From Klebsormidium nitens (taxonomy: Eukaryota; Streptophyta; Klebsormidiophyceae; Klebsormidiales; Klebsormidiaceae), in contig DF237084.1 in the NCBI GenBank assembly GCA_000708835.1, positions 64,590-128,589 of the forward strand: a DNA stretch of 64,000 nucleotides, written 5' to 3'. The position numbers were made by a program, and so were the translations under genes. Position 1 is the stretch's first letter, and the number at the start of each line of letters is the position of its first letter. Below, piece by piece: positions 1 to 11,100 of this stretch. The notes beneath the pieces are model-generated. The model searched no databases and was not told where the DNA came from. It saw only the letters and a list, made by a program, of their open reading frames with translations.

Positions 1-1922
1 CTGATAGCACAAAATTAGAGCCTCTTCTGTGGTATCCACCTCAGCTGCTTTTGGTTTTGGCTTTGAGAGTTTTGAGTTTGTAAGAATCCCAAGAATAACG
101 AGTTGAGCCTCGGCTGGAAGGCGGCCCTAGTAGTCTAGTAGGTTTGGCATTCCTAGAGACCAATGGGTTGCGAACTACTAGGATCACCGGCCGCAAAGTT
201 AGTCTCCCTCCAGGGTACGCGGAAAGCTGCCTGGTCGTATTATGTCGCATCGCAAACATCTACGTACGAAAGCGTACACATGAGCTTGCAGGCTCAAACC
301 GCGTCGCTAGTAGGTTTGGGCAGTTCTTGCATACTTTCGCGATCAAGAGGATGGATGATTTGTTGTTGCATTTGCTTCTTCACCGGTGTGTCAAGTAGGC
401 CACTGAGTCTGCGCAATTGACAAGCGGCCGTAGCTCGCAACATTGCTGCCGACCTGAGGATGCATGACGTTGCCCAAGAACCATAAAGATCTGCCGAATA
501 TGGATGCGCGGGCCTGATCCTACACACGTACGTGCCCATGGGCAACGATCGACGTGTGCATGTAGTTATCTTTCGACAATCTTGAGGGCAGATTATGGAC
601 TGGACGGAATCTGTTGATGAACTACGTACGAAGTGTCGGACATTGAATGCATGGATTTTTCTGACGTATATGCAAGTTGATTGAAGCTCAGTCAGCTGCA
701 ATGTAACTAATCGCCGCTGTTGTATATGTGATCATGGTGCTCAGCTAGTCGGATGTCAGCTAGTAGGATGTCATCTGCCATCAGCTTGCATTCGTCATGA
801 CAAGTGCGCGCGCCCATGGAGATATGCCGGCATATGGAGGACGTACAGCCAACCTGTCCATGGAATATGCCGAAACGACAATTAGTTGCTGCACGCAATG
901 CGAAGTAAGCAAGCACAACAGTTGCTCGTCAAACACTTCTTTCACCACTCGCAGCTCGTCGCTCACGCTTCTGCCAGCATCCTATGCATGGCACTGGACG
1001 AAGTTTGTTGGCTGACTTGCAACCAGTATGCTCCATGCAAGCAATACATCTGCTGGAATGACGAAATACGCAACATAGTGAACCGGCGTTGAATACTTCA
1101 CCTTACAAAACGTTTCTTTGTCGTCTTGCTCGTTTTGCTACGGGTTGGTGAATCAACGTTTACGCTCTCTACCTCCCCCTTCGCTGCTGGGGGCTCGGTA
1201 TTTAACACGAACTTCACGTTCGACACTTTCGCGGCCTTCTTTGCTTTCTTCGGTGTTTCTGGAGGATGCAAGTGCAAAGGAAGGCGCGCCCTGCAAGAGG
1301 AAACGACTTCGAATCATTTGGAACCGGTGTAAAACGATTCGGCAAACTTTTCTGGCGGTGGGCCACGCACGACGCCGATTGCCACGCCTTTCCAGACAAG
1401 GTTCCTGCAGAACCGGCCAGCCGGATACAAGCCTAAAGGTCCGACGAATCTCAAAAAAATTTGCCCAGACTGTGGCGAGCGTCGAGGTCAGCCATGCGTC
1501 AGCCATGAGACAGGCGCAGCAGAGCGGCGAGAGGCAGGCTGGCTGGGCGTTCAAAGTGAAAACATGTCTTTCACTTTGAACTTTGAATGTTTTCACTTTG
1601 AACGAAAATGTTCTCCGATTGAACTCTGACAAGTTTCCACTGATTCACTTGAATGTTTTCACTTTGAACTTTCCATGTTTTCGCCTTGAATGCCTAGTGT
1701 GCAGCGAGTCGACCACCAGTTTTGCTTGATTGTCCCGGCCCCGCTTCCGAATCTTCTTCCAAGAGAGTGAAGAGCTCGCATTCGATAGCAGCTTTCCTGC
1801 AGCCCTTTTCAAAGCTCTCCAGGAATTTCGACAAGGTGCCCCCCCATCTGTTTTCTTCGTTCCCTCACTTGAAACGAGATTGAATTCAGGAAGGAAAAAA
1901 GTCAAGCCAGACGAGCGGATGC
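1..1922. other. Intergenic region left of OGG1, no gene recognised
   Basis: No exon with recognisable protein similarity or a convincing splice pattern was found on either strand. The open frames are short and of random composition. The right part, at about 1550-1700, carries short repeats based on TTCACTTTGAA, listed separately. The 3' end of OGG1 abuts the region at 1923. Confidence 0.5.
1583..1669. repeat. Two copies of a 21-bp direct repeat, 66 bp apart
   Basis: A 21-bp sequence beginning TTGAATGTTTTCACTTTG starts at 1583 and again at 1649. Partial copies (TTTCACTTTGAA) lie at about 1570 and near 1690. It makes antisense open frames look repetitive (FKVKTFK) but no gene is implied. Confidence 0.7.
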
Positions 1923-4900
1923 TCACCGCATGGATGCCAACTCAGCAATGAACAGGACGTTATGGGCCCAGCCAGCATACGGTCCGAACACCTGCAGCGT
2001 AGAACATACGCTATAGGTCAGAAAGCTATCCTGAATTGGACGACGTGTCACCAAACGGAAGCCACGTGCATTCGAGAAGCTGTCTTTTGAATGCCACCAG
2101 CGGTGATTACAAATTCTGAACGCTCAAACAGGAAAGTGAGGCGCCAGAAGCTTCACTCTTTGAGAAAGATGAGCCGACTCGCAACAGGGTTGCAAACAAG
2201 TGATTCGTATGATCCACGTGGCAGGCCTGCGGACGCCTGAGAGTGAGACCCACCTTGACAAAGGCGTCCGCAACGGCCTGATGCACCCGGGGCGTCAGCG
2301 ACTTTCCCTCCAGCTCCGGGGTGTAGTACCGTATGGCGAGCTGCGGGAAAGGACGGAAAGGGGGATGCCGTCAGCAGATGACGTCAGCAGAAGGAAGGGG
2401 AAGGTGAGCTGTCAAACATTTGGACGCGGTCTGGTTTGGCCGGATCGCGTATGCGAAGGTATTCGACTGCAACGGCTCTTTTGTCACCCAACACCTTACG
2501 GCACCGGCATCGAGAATTTACAGAGCGGCTTGCGAACAAAGACCTCACTGCCCTTGTCAATGTCCCAACTTCAGCTTCTAAGATGCTTTCCAGCCTCGCA
2601 CAAGAAACACGAGGGCACGAAAAGGCTTATGAAAACGCAGAGCAAAATAGCCAGCTGTCGCTGTCAAAGAACGCCTCTCGTAAAGACACGACGAAATCTG
2701 CTAAGAAAGTACTCTGTTAGAGCAACTCCGGTGCCGATCCCTATCCCGCCAAACGGGTGCTTGTCAGCGGGGACGCCTTTGTTTGAAAATAAAAGATGCA
2801 GCAGGCAGCCGCAAGCCGATTGAAGCAGGCCAACCCCCAGGGAACTACACAGAAAAGCCCAAAGACTCGAGAAGTCCTGATCTCTCTTGAGGTCGTCTTA
2901 CCTGCCACATATGCATGCCAACCGGTATGCACTGGTGATGACATGGCGACAAGAGCGCTATGTCACGAGCGATCTTAGACGGACTCAACTGATCAGAGCC
3001 CAAACACAGAAAGTTTTCCCAAACCCCAGATTGTCACCAAGCGATGCCTCTTCTCAGAGTAATCTTCTCACCTGCCACACGTGCGTATCCACCGGAATGC
3101 ACTCGTGCTTGTCCAGCGAGAACAGTTTCAATGCAGCGCGCGACCTTAAACCGACCTACTCTGAAGTAGTGCCCAAACTTATCAAAACCCCAAACGTTCA
3201 CCAAACCAATGCGTCTTCTTAGGCCTCTTCTTCGCACCTGCCACACGTGCGTGTCTACTGGTATGCACTCGTGCTTGTCCAGCGAGAACAGCGCGATGCA
3301 GCGCGCAACTTTCGGCCCGATCCCTGGGAGCGTGACCAGCTCCGCAACGGCCTCGTCAAGAGAGACGTTCCGCAGGTTCAGCAGCCACTGCCGGCCGCCT
3401 TCTGGCTTCGCCAACAAGTCCTGGAAATGACAAACCAAAGGAGGCATGAATGTGAGAGTATACTTGAGGTGTGTCTCGCCTTCCAATAAACTCGGAGAGG
3501 TAGCGATAAGACGATGAGGTTGTGGCTTCCAGGAATACACCGAGAACGAAGTGAATGGGTGAAAAACGGAAAAAACGGTAGAAGCTCGTGGCTGTCAGCG
3601 ACCCCTCACGAACTTGGCCTACAATCGAATCGTGTCTCTCCAACGCAGAGGCAAAAACGTACGTTTTCCGGGTGGCTCCAAAACGTTTTCTAATCCGCTC
3701 CACTCCAATCTGGACTCTGGTCAGCAGTTGCGGCTAAGACCTTTACCTGATACTGCAAGGCCGTTGGATTCTCATGCACTTCAAAGACGCCTCATCTTGA
3801 AGTCAAGGGCAAGGCACACAGCTCGTTCCCTTACATGAACATGCAAAAGCGGTATGCGGTTTTTCGCCGGTCCGTTCCTCAGCACAGGATCAGTCCGCGT
3901 TCGAGAGCTCCCTTGAAAAGGTTCCGACGCCCCATCTCTTGATCTAAATGACACTTACATAGAGAGATCAGCAGACCAAATGAATTCTACGGCAGCACAA
4001 GCGCAACCACAAAGCCAGGGCAGAATCCCTTCCGGCCCCTACCTTGACAGTGCCTTCGATGAACTTGGCACGGTATCCAAAACCCGCCGCTCGAAGCGTG
4101 TCCTCGTCCGCTGCTCTCAGCTGCTCGACAGTTGGGAACTTGTGGAACGTGTGCCCATTCACACTGCCCAGGCAGTCGCCATACCGGGACAGGTGGTCTA
4201 CCATACCTGGAAAAGATGGAAGAGGGGAGTGGTGAATTGCACGTCTGGAGGAGGTTCCAGATCCTCTTACAACTCTCTCTAATGGCGGCGCTCGGGGTTT
4301 GCTTCGAAGGACATGACGACTTGCTGGCGGGGACACCCTCCTTAGCAGACACACACTATGCGGCTGAAATAATCCACAATGAAGACGGACAGGGCCTCGG
4401 TTGTTTGCTCGAGGCATGAGGATTTTGCACCAGACTTCGCAGAACGGTAATATCTTGCGAGTTGAACGGAGGGGCTCTGCCTTCATTCAATACTGAGAAA
4501 AAGGTTGGACTCAATCGATCCAGGCTCGAGTCTCTGATAAGTGAGATATTCTTCCCACTTCAGCATAAGTCGATGCCAAAGACAAGTCACACTCGCACCG
4601 AAACAAAGCCGGAGCCACTCAAAGACTGGCGAATTTACAGGGTGCAAGGCTTCTTCATGAAAGGCTTTGCTCTTGGAGATTTTCGGGAACTAAACCCGGA
4701 AGTGCAGAAGGTTTTCGAAGTGCAGATGGAGAGGTCTCTCACCTGTGATCCTACTGATGTGGTTGTTTGACGAGCAGATGAACGAAAACAGACATTCCAG
4801 GGGGTCCTGCCGCAGCATGCGCGCCCCCCCTAGGTGCGCGGCGAGTGACGCAAACCTGGAGTCTGCCGCCGAGAAGCCCTTATACAGGTCTGACAGTCTG

Positions 4901-6379
4901 GCGGCATCCAGATTCAGAAAAGCTCTCAACTCCTTAGCAACCTGTGCTCGATCGTTTTCTGTTAGGGGCGTAATATGGCTGACATTGGCGACGCCGGCTG
5001 AGAGGGATCCCTTCGATCGCCCCGGTTTTCGTTTCTTCAAGGGGGGTGGGGTTTGAGGGGGTAGCGTGGGGGGGTGTATATGGAAGAGCACGTCACTTTG
5101 TGTTTGGAGGAGAGAGACAATGTGATTGCCAACAACGCCAGTCCAAGATCCATCCTCGGTGTGGCGCCACCTGCAACATACAAACTGGGGGCTTATGTAA
5201 TGAAGCATCTTCACAACCAAACTGCTATTATGAACAGGGGCTTACGATGGTTCAACCATCTTTACAACTGGAGAGCTGTGAGCTGAAGACGCTCGTTTTT
5301 AAGATAGCTCGTCTGAAGAAAAGCTTTTTATAAGAAGGTCAGAGTCTGGGTTTCAACTGCAAGAAAAAAGCCTTCGAGGATTTGTATCAGCAACTGCATC
5401 TGAGGCTCAGAACAGAGTGCCCAAGAACCAGCCAGAAGGGGGGTGAAACCGCAGATTCCAGGAGCCATAGGCGTTTGCGGAAGCACGAAACCAAGACCAT
5501 CATCTGAAAAGTCTGACAAGACATGGAGGCCAACTTCAAAGAGCACGTTAATATCCATGAGTTGGTGGAAGTGTACATTACAACAGTGCTTGAGTGGGTC
5601 ATGCCATACCTCTGATGATCAGCAAAGAAGAAGAGGGCGATGAACTTGTGGTGCGCCCACTTGCAACTTAAAAAGATTAATCTTCGGAGATCCACAAGCT
5701 ATTGCACCAACACCTAACGATTGGCCAAGCAATGCTGGTGGTCACCAGATTCAAGCACAATCAAGGAGCACTCTATCATCTCTCAAATACGCCAGAGACT
5801 CTGACCCAGCCCCCACGGTAGTCAGAAGCAGAGTCAGCCGTAGTGTCTCAAAGCTTACCTGAAAGTTTGACCAGTGGGCAATGTAAGTGACAAATCTAAT
5901 TCATCTCTCCCCACCCCCAGGCTTGACCACTCTCCTTCTTCCGCACCTGCTAACAGCGGCTCTCCCGCTTCATCATCGACACGCAATTCCAGTGCCGCCA
6001 CACCTTCAGAGTTCGCTTTCACCGTCCACTCGCTTTGGAAGAGCCGCTTGCTGACACTATCAAGAATGACCGCTTCAGCAACAATATGCCGCTCCCTTTT
6101 TACTGTGGGATTCACCTCGGCAGGAACTGCCTGAAGAGGGAGCCCCACTCGATCAAGACTTGAGCTGCTGATTGACTGCCGTACCCGTGTAGCTCTGACC
6201 TTCTTTCCCCTGGGCAAGACAGTATCAGCATCAACGCTTGATAATAAGCAAGCGGGCGGGGAAGGAGTCTCGGCAGCCATCGCAAGCTTACGTTTACCCA
6301 TTGGCGCAGTGCCAATTTGGTGCAGAATTGTGGCAAGAAACTGCGCGCTTTGGACTCTGCGACACACGCTTCTCAGCAT
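1923..6379 (-). CDS. OGG1: 8-oxoguanine DNA glycosylase/AP lyase, six exons
   Basis: Base-excision repair enzyme that removes 8-oxoguanine opposite C. Exons on the minus strand: 6379-5859, 5170-4743, 4206-4043, 3420-3238, 2340-2254, 1991-1923 (stop TGA); all phases agree. From the ATG at 6301 it is 457 aa, from the ATG at 6379 it is 483 aa. Visible family landmarks are GQTFRW at the exon 1/2 junction, RQDPLECLFSFICSSNNHIS, the helix-hairpin-helix LPGIGPK with catalytic Lys (residue 382 of the 457-aa form), PVDTHVW with catalytic Asp 19 residues later (spacing K249-D268 in human OGG1), and FGPYAGWAHNVLF at the C-terminus. The first 120 or so residues are not conserved. The intron after exon 4 holds two extra copies of that exon's end. 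Head-to-head with PRIM1. Confidence 0.95.
2902..3420 (-). repeat. OGG1 exon 4 end plus donor, three tandem copies
   Basis: The last roughly 75 bases of OGG1 exon 4 (true end 3238) recur in the following intron, ending at 3072 and 2902, so the period is 166 then 170 bp. Each copy keeps a GT donor directly after the codon for Gln in HVWQ. Copy 2 is very close in sequence but has a one-base insertion that shifts frame before the Asp motif. Copy 3 is more diverged, stays open for 25 codons, and reads PVGMHMWQ, so the catalytic Asp is Gly. The unit also includes about 90 bp of intron. Confidence 0.85.
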
Positions 6380-8158
6380 CGCCAACGACGCATCAGAGTC
6401 TTCAGAGCTCAAAGAACGGGAGTCCCACCAATTTCCTTGAAGTTGAAGCAAAAGGATGGTCCAGAGGACCAGATCCTCATTCTACAGTCTACAGACGCCT
6501 TTCCAAACTTTTGAGCAATGGGCAGAAATGCACTTTGCTCGCTGAGAGGGAGCAAAGTGAGACTCAGAGGGAGAGGGAGGGCATGGCCCATTTGGCATCG
6601 GATCTAGGTTGGACCACAAAATGCTGACGTGACTTTGATCGGATGCCTCCGGTAAAGGTGCACGTTGGAGTCGTTAACGGTTTTCAAGCAGATTCTGATT
6701 GGTTGAATCTGGCGGGAAAACCCGACCATACTCCGCGAAATTCCAGCATCCGTCCCATGTTGACCAGCGAAGTGGCGCTCTTGGGTCTTCACAGAATCAC
6801 ACTGCACCGTCGATACGTACAGCTGTTTGCGTCTCGGAGCGTGGTTCCTGATCTTGGGCCGTCCGATGCCTGCCTTGTCGTCGATCGAACGGTCCAAGAT
6901 CAGGGACCATGATCGGAGCATCTGAAACCCGATGGCAGGTTTGACGCAAAGAGCTGTATCCTCTGATTCCTAGTACCTATTCAAAGGCTCTGCGAATTGA
7001 ATGCAAGTAGGCATAGTTGTGGGAGCTGTTCATGAAGAGGTAACCACCTGAGCTCCTGTCGTTCGTGATAAGTGTGCCCGCTGTTGAAAGCAAGCTCAAA
7101 GTGTTCTGTTCGTGGACAGTGCACTTATTGATGCTTGACGCGGAAGCAAGGAGGTTCCATACGACTAAGTAGAGAGCTGAGCCAAACCTGAGGCGTCTTC
7201 GTTCTTCTACTTTCTGTGTGATCAGAGTTTTTAGGATATTCATGCTCCAATCTTGAAAGGTTGCCTCATTGATTTTCTGCAACGGTCTTTTACACACGGC
7301 GCGTCCACAGAGCAGGAGGCGCATTTTGATTGCTGGCTTTGCTCCAGTGGCCCTGGGAAGAAGTGCATATCCCCGTTACTGAAAAATGGCTCCAGGAGCG
7401 ATCGAGCATGGTGAGATGAGGCTATGTTCAATAAGGCGTCCTTAGCGCCTGGCATGGGCAGACATGGGCAATGCAGTGATTCTTTTACTTCAGCTTCCAG
7501 CAACCTGCAGTGATAGGCGCTGAGCCTCTTCAAATTCTGCTAGAGTGCATAGTAGAGCGCTTGAAAGGCAGCCCAGTATCATTTACGTCTATCCCTCTGA
7601 AACCTTTCAGTGTCGTATTTTTAAAGTGCCCCAGTTTATTGCTTCTTGAGACCACTGGCTTGGAGCAGATACAAGTCACTGTTTGCGAATGACAAGATGT
7701 TTTTCAATGGTCCTCCAGATTGGTGTTGGCAATCTGCCCAAAGGGGAAGACTACTTCTCCATACAAGTGGAAGCATTGAGACGAAGATGTTTTTCCTGTC
7801 ACTCCTGATATTGCCCCACTGTCCAACGAAATGCAGTCATCAGATTGTCAAAGACAAAGCCAGTCGTATCCGTTGCAAAGGAAGACCCCTCAAAAAGCCA
7901 CATGTTAAGCTGGATTGTCGCTTTAAAAGGAGGATATCTGGGCCACTAAATGGACATACTGGTGAAACACTCATGCGGGCCCCAACAAAGCTCCCAGGCT
8001 GATTGCAGAAGGATAGTCAGTCAAGATAAGTATTAACTGTGATCAATTTTCTTAGCCACAAATTTTTCCTGTCTCTAGACTGGGCAGCCTCCCCTGCAGG
8101 CCCCTCAGCGAAACGGACTCGTCACGACCCCGACATCGACTCAACCCCTGCCGCTGAC
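6380..8158. promoter_or_regulatory. Head-to-head intergenic region, OGG1/PRIM1
   Basis: About 1.8 kb lies between the divergent starts of OGG1 (minus) and PRIM1 (plus) and should hold both promoters. No conserved coding segment was confirmed. Minus-strand open frames at about 6980-7530 look faintly protein-like but have no acceptable splice structure. No clear TATA box was assigned. Confidence 0.4.
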
Positions 8159-11100
8159 ATGGAAGTCGATGAGGCCCCCGCAAAGCGAGACGTGGTCTAC
8201 GAGGATTTCGAAGGCTACAGCCCGCAGCTCATGCAGCAGTTCTATCGGCGCCTGTTCCCCTTTCCGGAGATGGTCCGGTGGCTGTCTTACGGGCACAAAA
8301 AGAATCCGCACCCGATGTACGACGAGAACTATCTGCAGCGCCGCGAGATCTCGATGACGCTCGACGGGGACATCTTTGTGCGGTACCAGTCGTTCAAGAA
8401 TGCGGACGAGATGGCCAAGACGATACGGGCGCGCAACCCGCTCAAGATCGACATTGGGGCCGTCTTCAACGTGGATGTGAGAAGTTTTTTCAGTAGCAAA
8501 GCTGAAACTTGTCTGCTCATGGGAATTGACTGCCATGAGAATTCAATGCCTTGATTCACCAAGTTTATGGGTGATTGACTTTGTGCTGATGGTGACGGTG
8601 AAGGCTGGCTTCTTTCAAAGTGAGGATTATCTTTTGATCGTGCAAAGTCCCCTTGGAAGGTCTTCATGGCTTGATCCTTTCGTCATGACGGAGACAAAGT
8701 TCAGTCATTTTACCCGTCCCCCTCAAAGACATCGCCCCTTTCTGTGCAGCCGGCCAAAAGGAACGCATACTCGAGCTTTGGGGCCGTAGAAAGGGAGCTG
8801 GTTTTTGACGTGGTAAGAAAGTCTCTCGTGCCCTGATTTCTCCAACCAAAAAATGTACCGAGTTCTTCTACGTTGGACAGGGGGGCCATTCTGGTTGGTA
8901 TCCCCGTTCGATGCTACCCAGTCTTCTTTGGAAGGCTGCTTAGCGTCGCTTTACAGGAACACGCCCCTCGAGCAACCCGCTACCCTAACCACAGCGGTGA
9001 AGCACCTTGACCGAAGTTTTCGCTGCATTTCCTGAACGCAGTTCCCTGGCAACTCCTGTAAATGACATAGAAAACATGCTTATGCTCTGCCGCTGACGAC
9101 CTAATGCTTTGAAAGCCAGAGGTTGATGGTGGAGGGTGCATATGCAGGACATGACGGACTATGACGACGTGCGCACGTGTTGCACGGGGGCAGACATCTG
9201 CAAGGACTGCTGGCCGCTTATGACCATTGCAATCAAGGTCGTCGATCACATCCTCAGAGGTGGGGAGAGGCGCTTTTGAGAGTTGGGGTTACAGGCTTTC
9301 CTCGGATTTCCAGGTCTGAAAATCTTGTTGGATAGCAGTTGCTTGAATGTTGCTGGCTGCTTTTGACATCGCCAGTATGGGTTTGATTGACACCCTCAGA
9401 GGTGGGCTTAGCACATTGTGGGTCCCCAGGTCGCATGCTCGTTTTCAGAGGTATCAAAACGGAATCTATACGGACAACATGTCCAGGTGGCGACCATAAG
9501 GGCTGCCAGCCGCTTGCAGCTGCCGCCATCAAGCTCGTGAACCATTAAGACCGCAGTGCTTTTAGGCGTTCGTCATGCTTCTCGTTTATCGTACTTTAGA
9601 AGGATCTGGAGCTGAGGTTAAACGGGCACACAGCGAGGGCCACGCCATTTTGTACAGCTGTCCTCACAAAAGTCTCAAACAAGCTTCTGAAGGGACGACC
9701 TCTTTTGTACGTGCAGAGGACCTAGGTTATCAGCACATCCTTTGGGTGTACAGTGGGCGTCGAGGGGTGCATTGCTGGGTGTGCGACGAGAAGGCCAGAA
9801 AGTAAGCCCCCCGCCTGCCTCACACTTGAGGTCCTGACCCATCTGCCTTTCTTGCCATTCTCACGTCAGGCTTGTCGTCTCGTCCTATTTTTTTGCGTCA
9901 TCATTCAAAGGCTGGACTCCTGAGTCGAACGTTCTTGTCTCCTCAACTTCTTGCTGAAACTCATTCGGGTTTCCCTAGAACCCGTTAAGATGAGATATCA
10001 ACCGACCTGGTTGGCCTTGCAAGTACCCTTTTTCACCCTTTCTTCTTGCCTAGTTGTTTTCTTCCGCTTTGATTGTCGCCATCTCTCGTTTTTCTCTTCC
10101 AAGTTCCGACTGGCGCAGAGGAAACAAGGCTGAAAGTATGTCTCTGCTCGCAGGCTCACAAACGAGCAGCGAGGCGCAATCACGGACTACCTTAAGGTGT
10201 ACAAGGTAAGCTCTTTCCCGTGGTGATTTTAGACGGCTGCATTCGTTGCTTGAGCAAGTTAAAGCTACCCCAAAGACCCAATCAATGTGTCCGTCTGCCA
10301 AGGGAATACTTCGGCGGGAATTGCTTCCTTGGCTCATCGAAGTTCTGCGTAATCCGTATTACGGTCTTGGTTACTTGGTATCAAGGCATGCCGTTTAAAT
10401 AGCCCGCCCCTCAACTGAAAACTCCGCCTACATGCCAAGTAACCGGTGAACTCTCGGTACCTTACCTCCCTCAGGGTGGCTCTCCGATAGCACGTCTCTG
10501 CAACCTGCGACTCTCTGAGGACGTCTATCATCACTCTACTTTCTGTCTGAACTTTCACCGTATCTTTCTGCTTTTTAAGACCAGTATTCAGCTCGCCCGA
10601 ACCTCGTTTTTGAAACCACAACGTTCACTGTCGATTTCTCGTTATTTTTGGCGGCTCCAGGACAGTGCTCCACACTTGTCTGCACGTTCAATCTGCAGGG
10701 CTCGGAGAACAACAAGGAGAAGAAGGTCTCGCTACAAGGGTCGGTCCTGCATCCAATGCTGTCGTAAGCCTCCGTCACACGGCGCTGCGGACAAGCTGCT
10801 TCTCAAAAAATTGTTCAATGTCGGTTTCTCGTTTCTTTTACGCGCTGGACGTCGAATCAATCTATGCATGTCCTTAAGTTTTGCACGCACTCTGCAACCC
10901 TGCCGGCCATCCTGCTATGCTGACGTCAGCCGCCGATTATCCCCTACTTGGCGTGGAGTGATTGAAGTTGTGCTCCTTCGTCTTTTCGGGCCACTCAACA
11001 TCCTGGTTTTGCGGCAACTGAAGGCGCTTAAAGACGGCCTGAATACGTTGTGGTTTGCGCATGTGGTCGAAGTTGGCGACCGATTTACTCTGTTGTCAAG

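Noticed and set aside
3034-3238. OGG1 exon 4 continuing as an open frame through the intron and copy 2
   Set aside because: The frame loses homology right after HVWQ, and the true continuation LAIRYYTPELEGK lies at 2340 behind a good acceptor.
5328-7533. Minus-strand peptide-like frames in and beyond OGG1 intron 1 (one with GICGFTPL) that faintly recall ankyrin or SPL C-termini
   Set aside because: The similarity is a few residues only, OGG1 exon 1 lies in between, and no consistent splice structure joins them.
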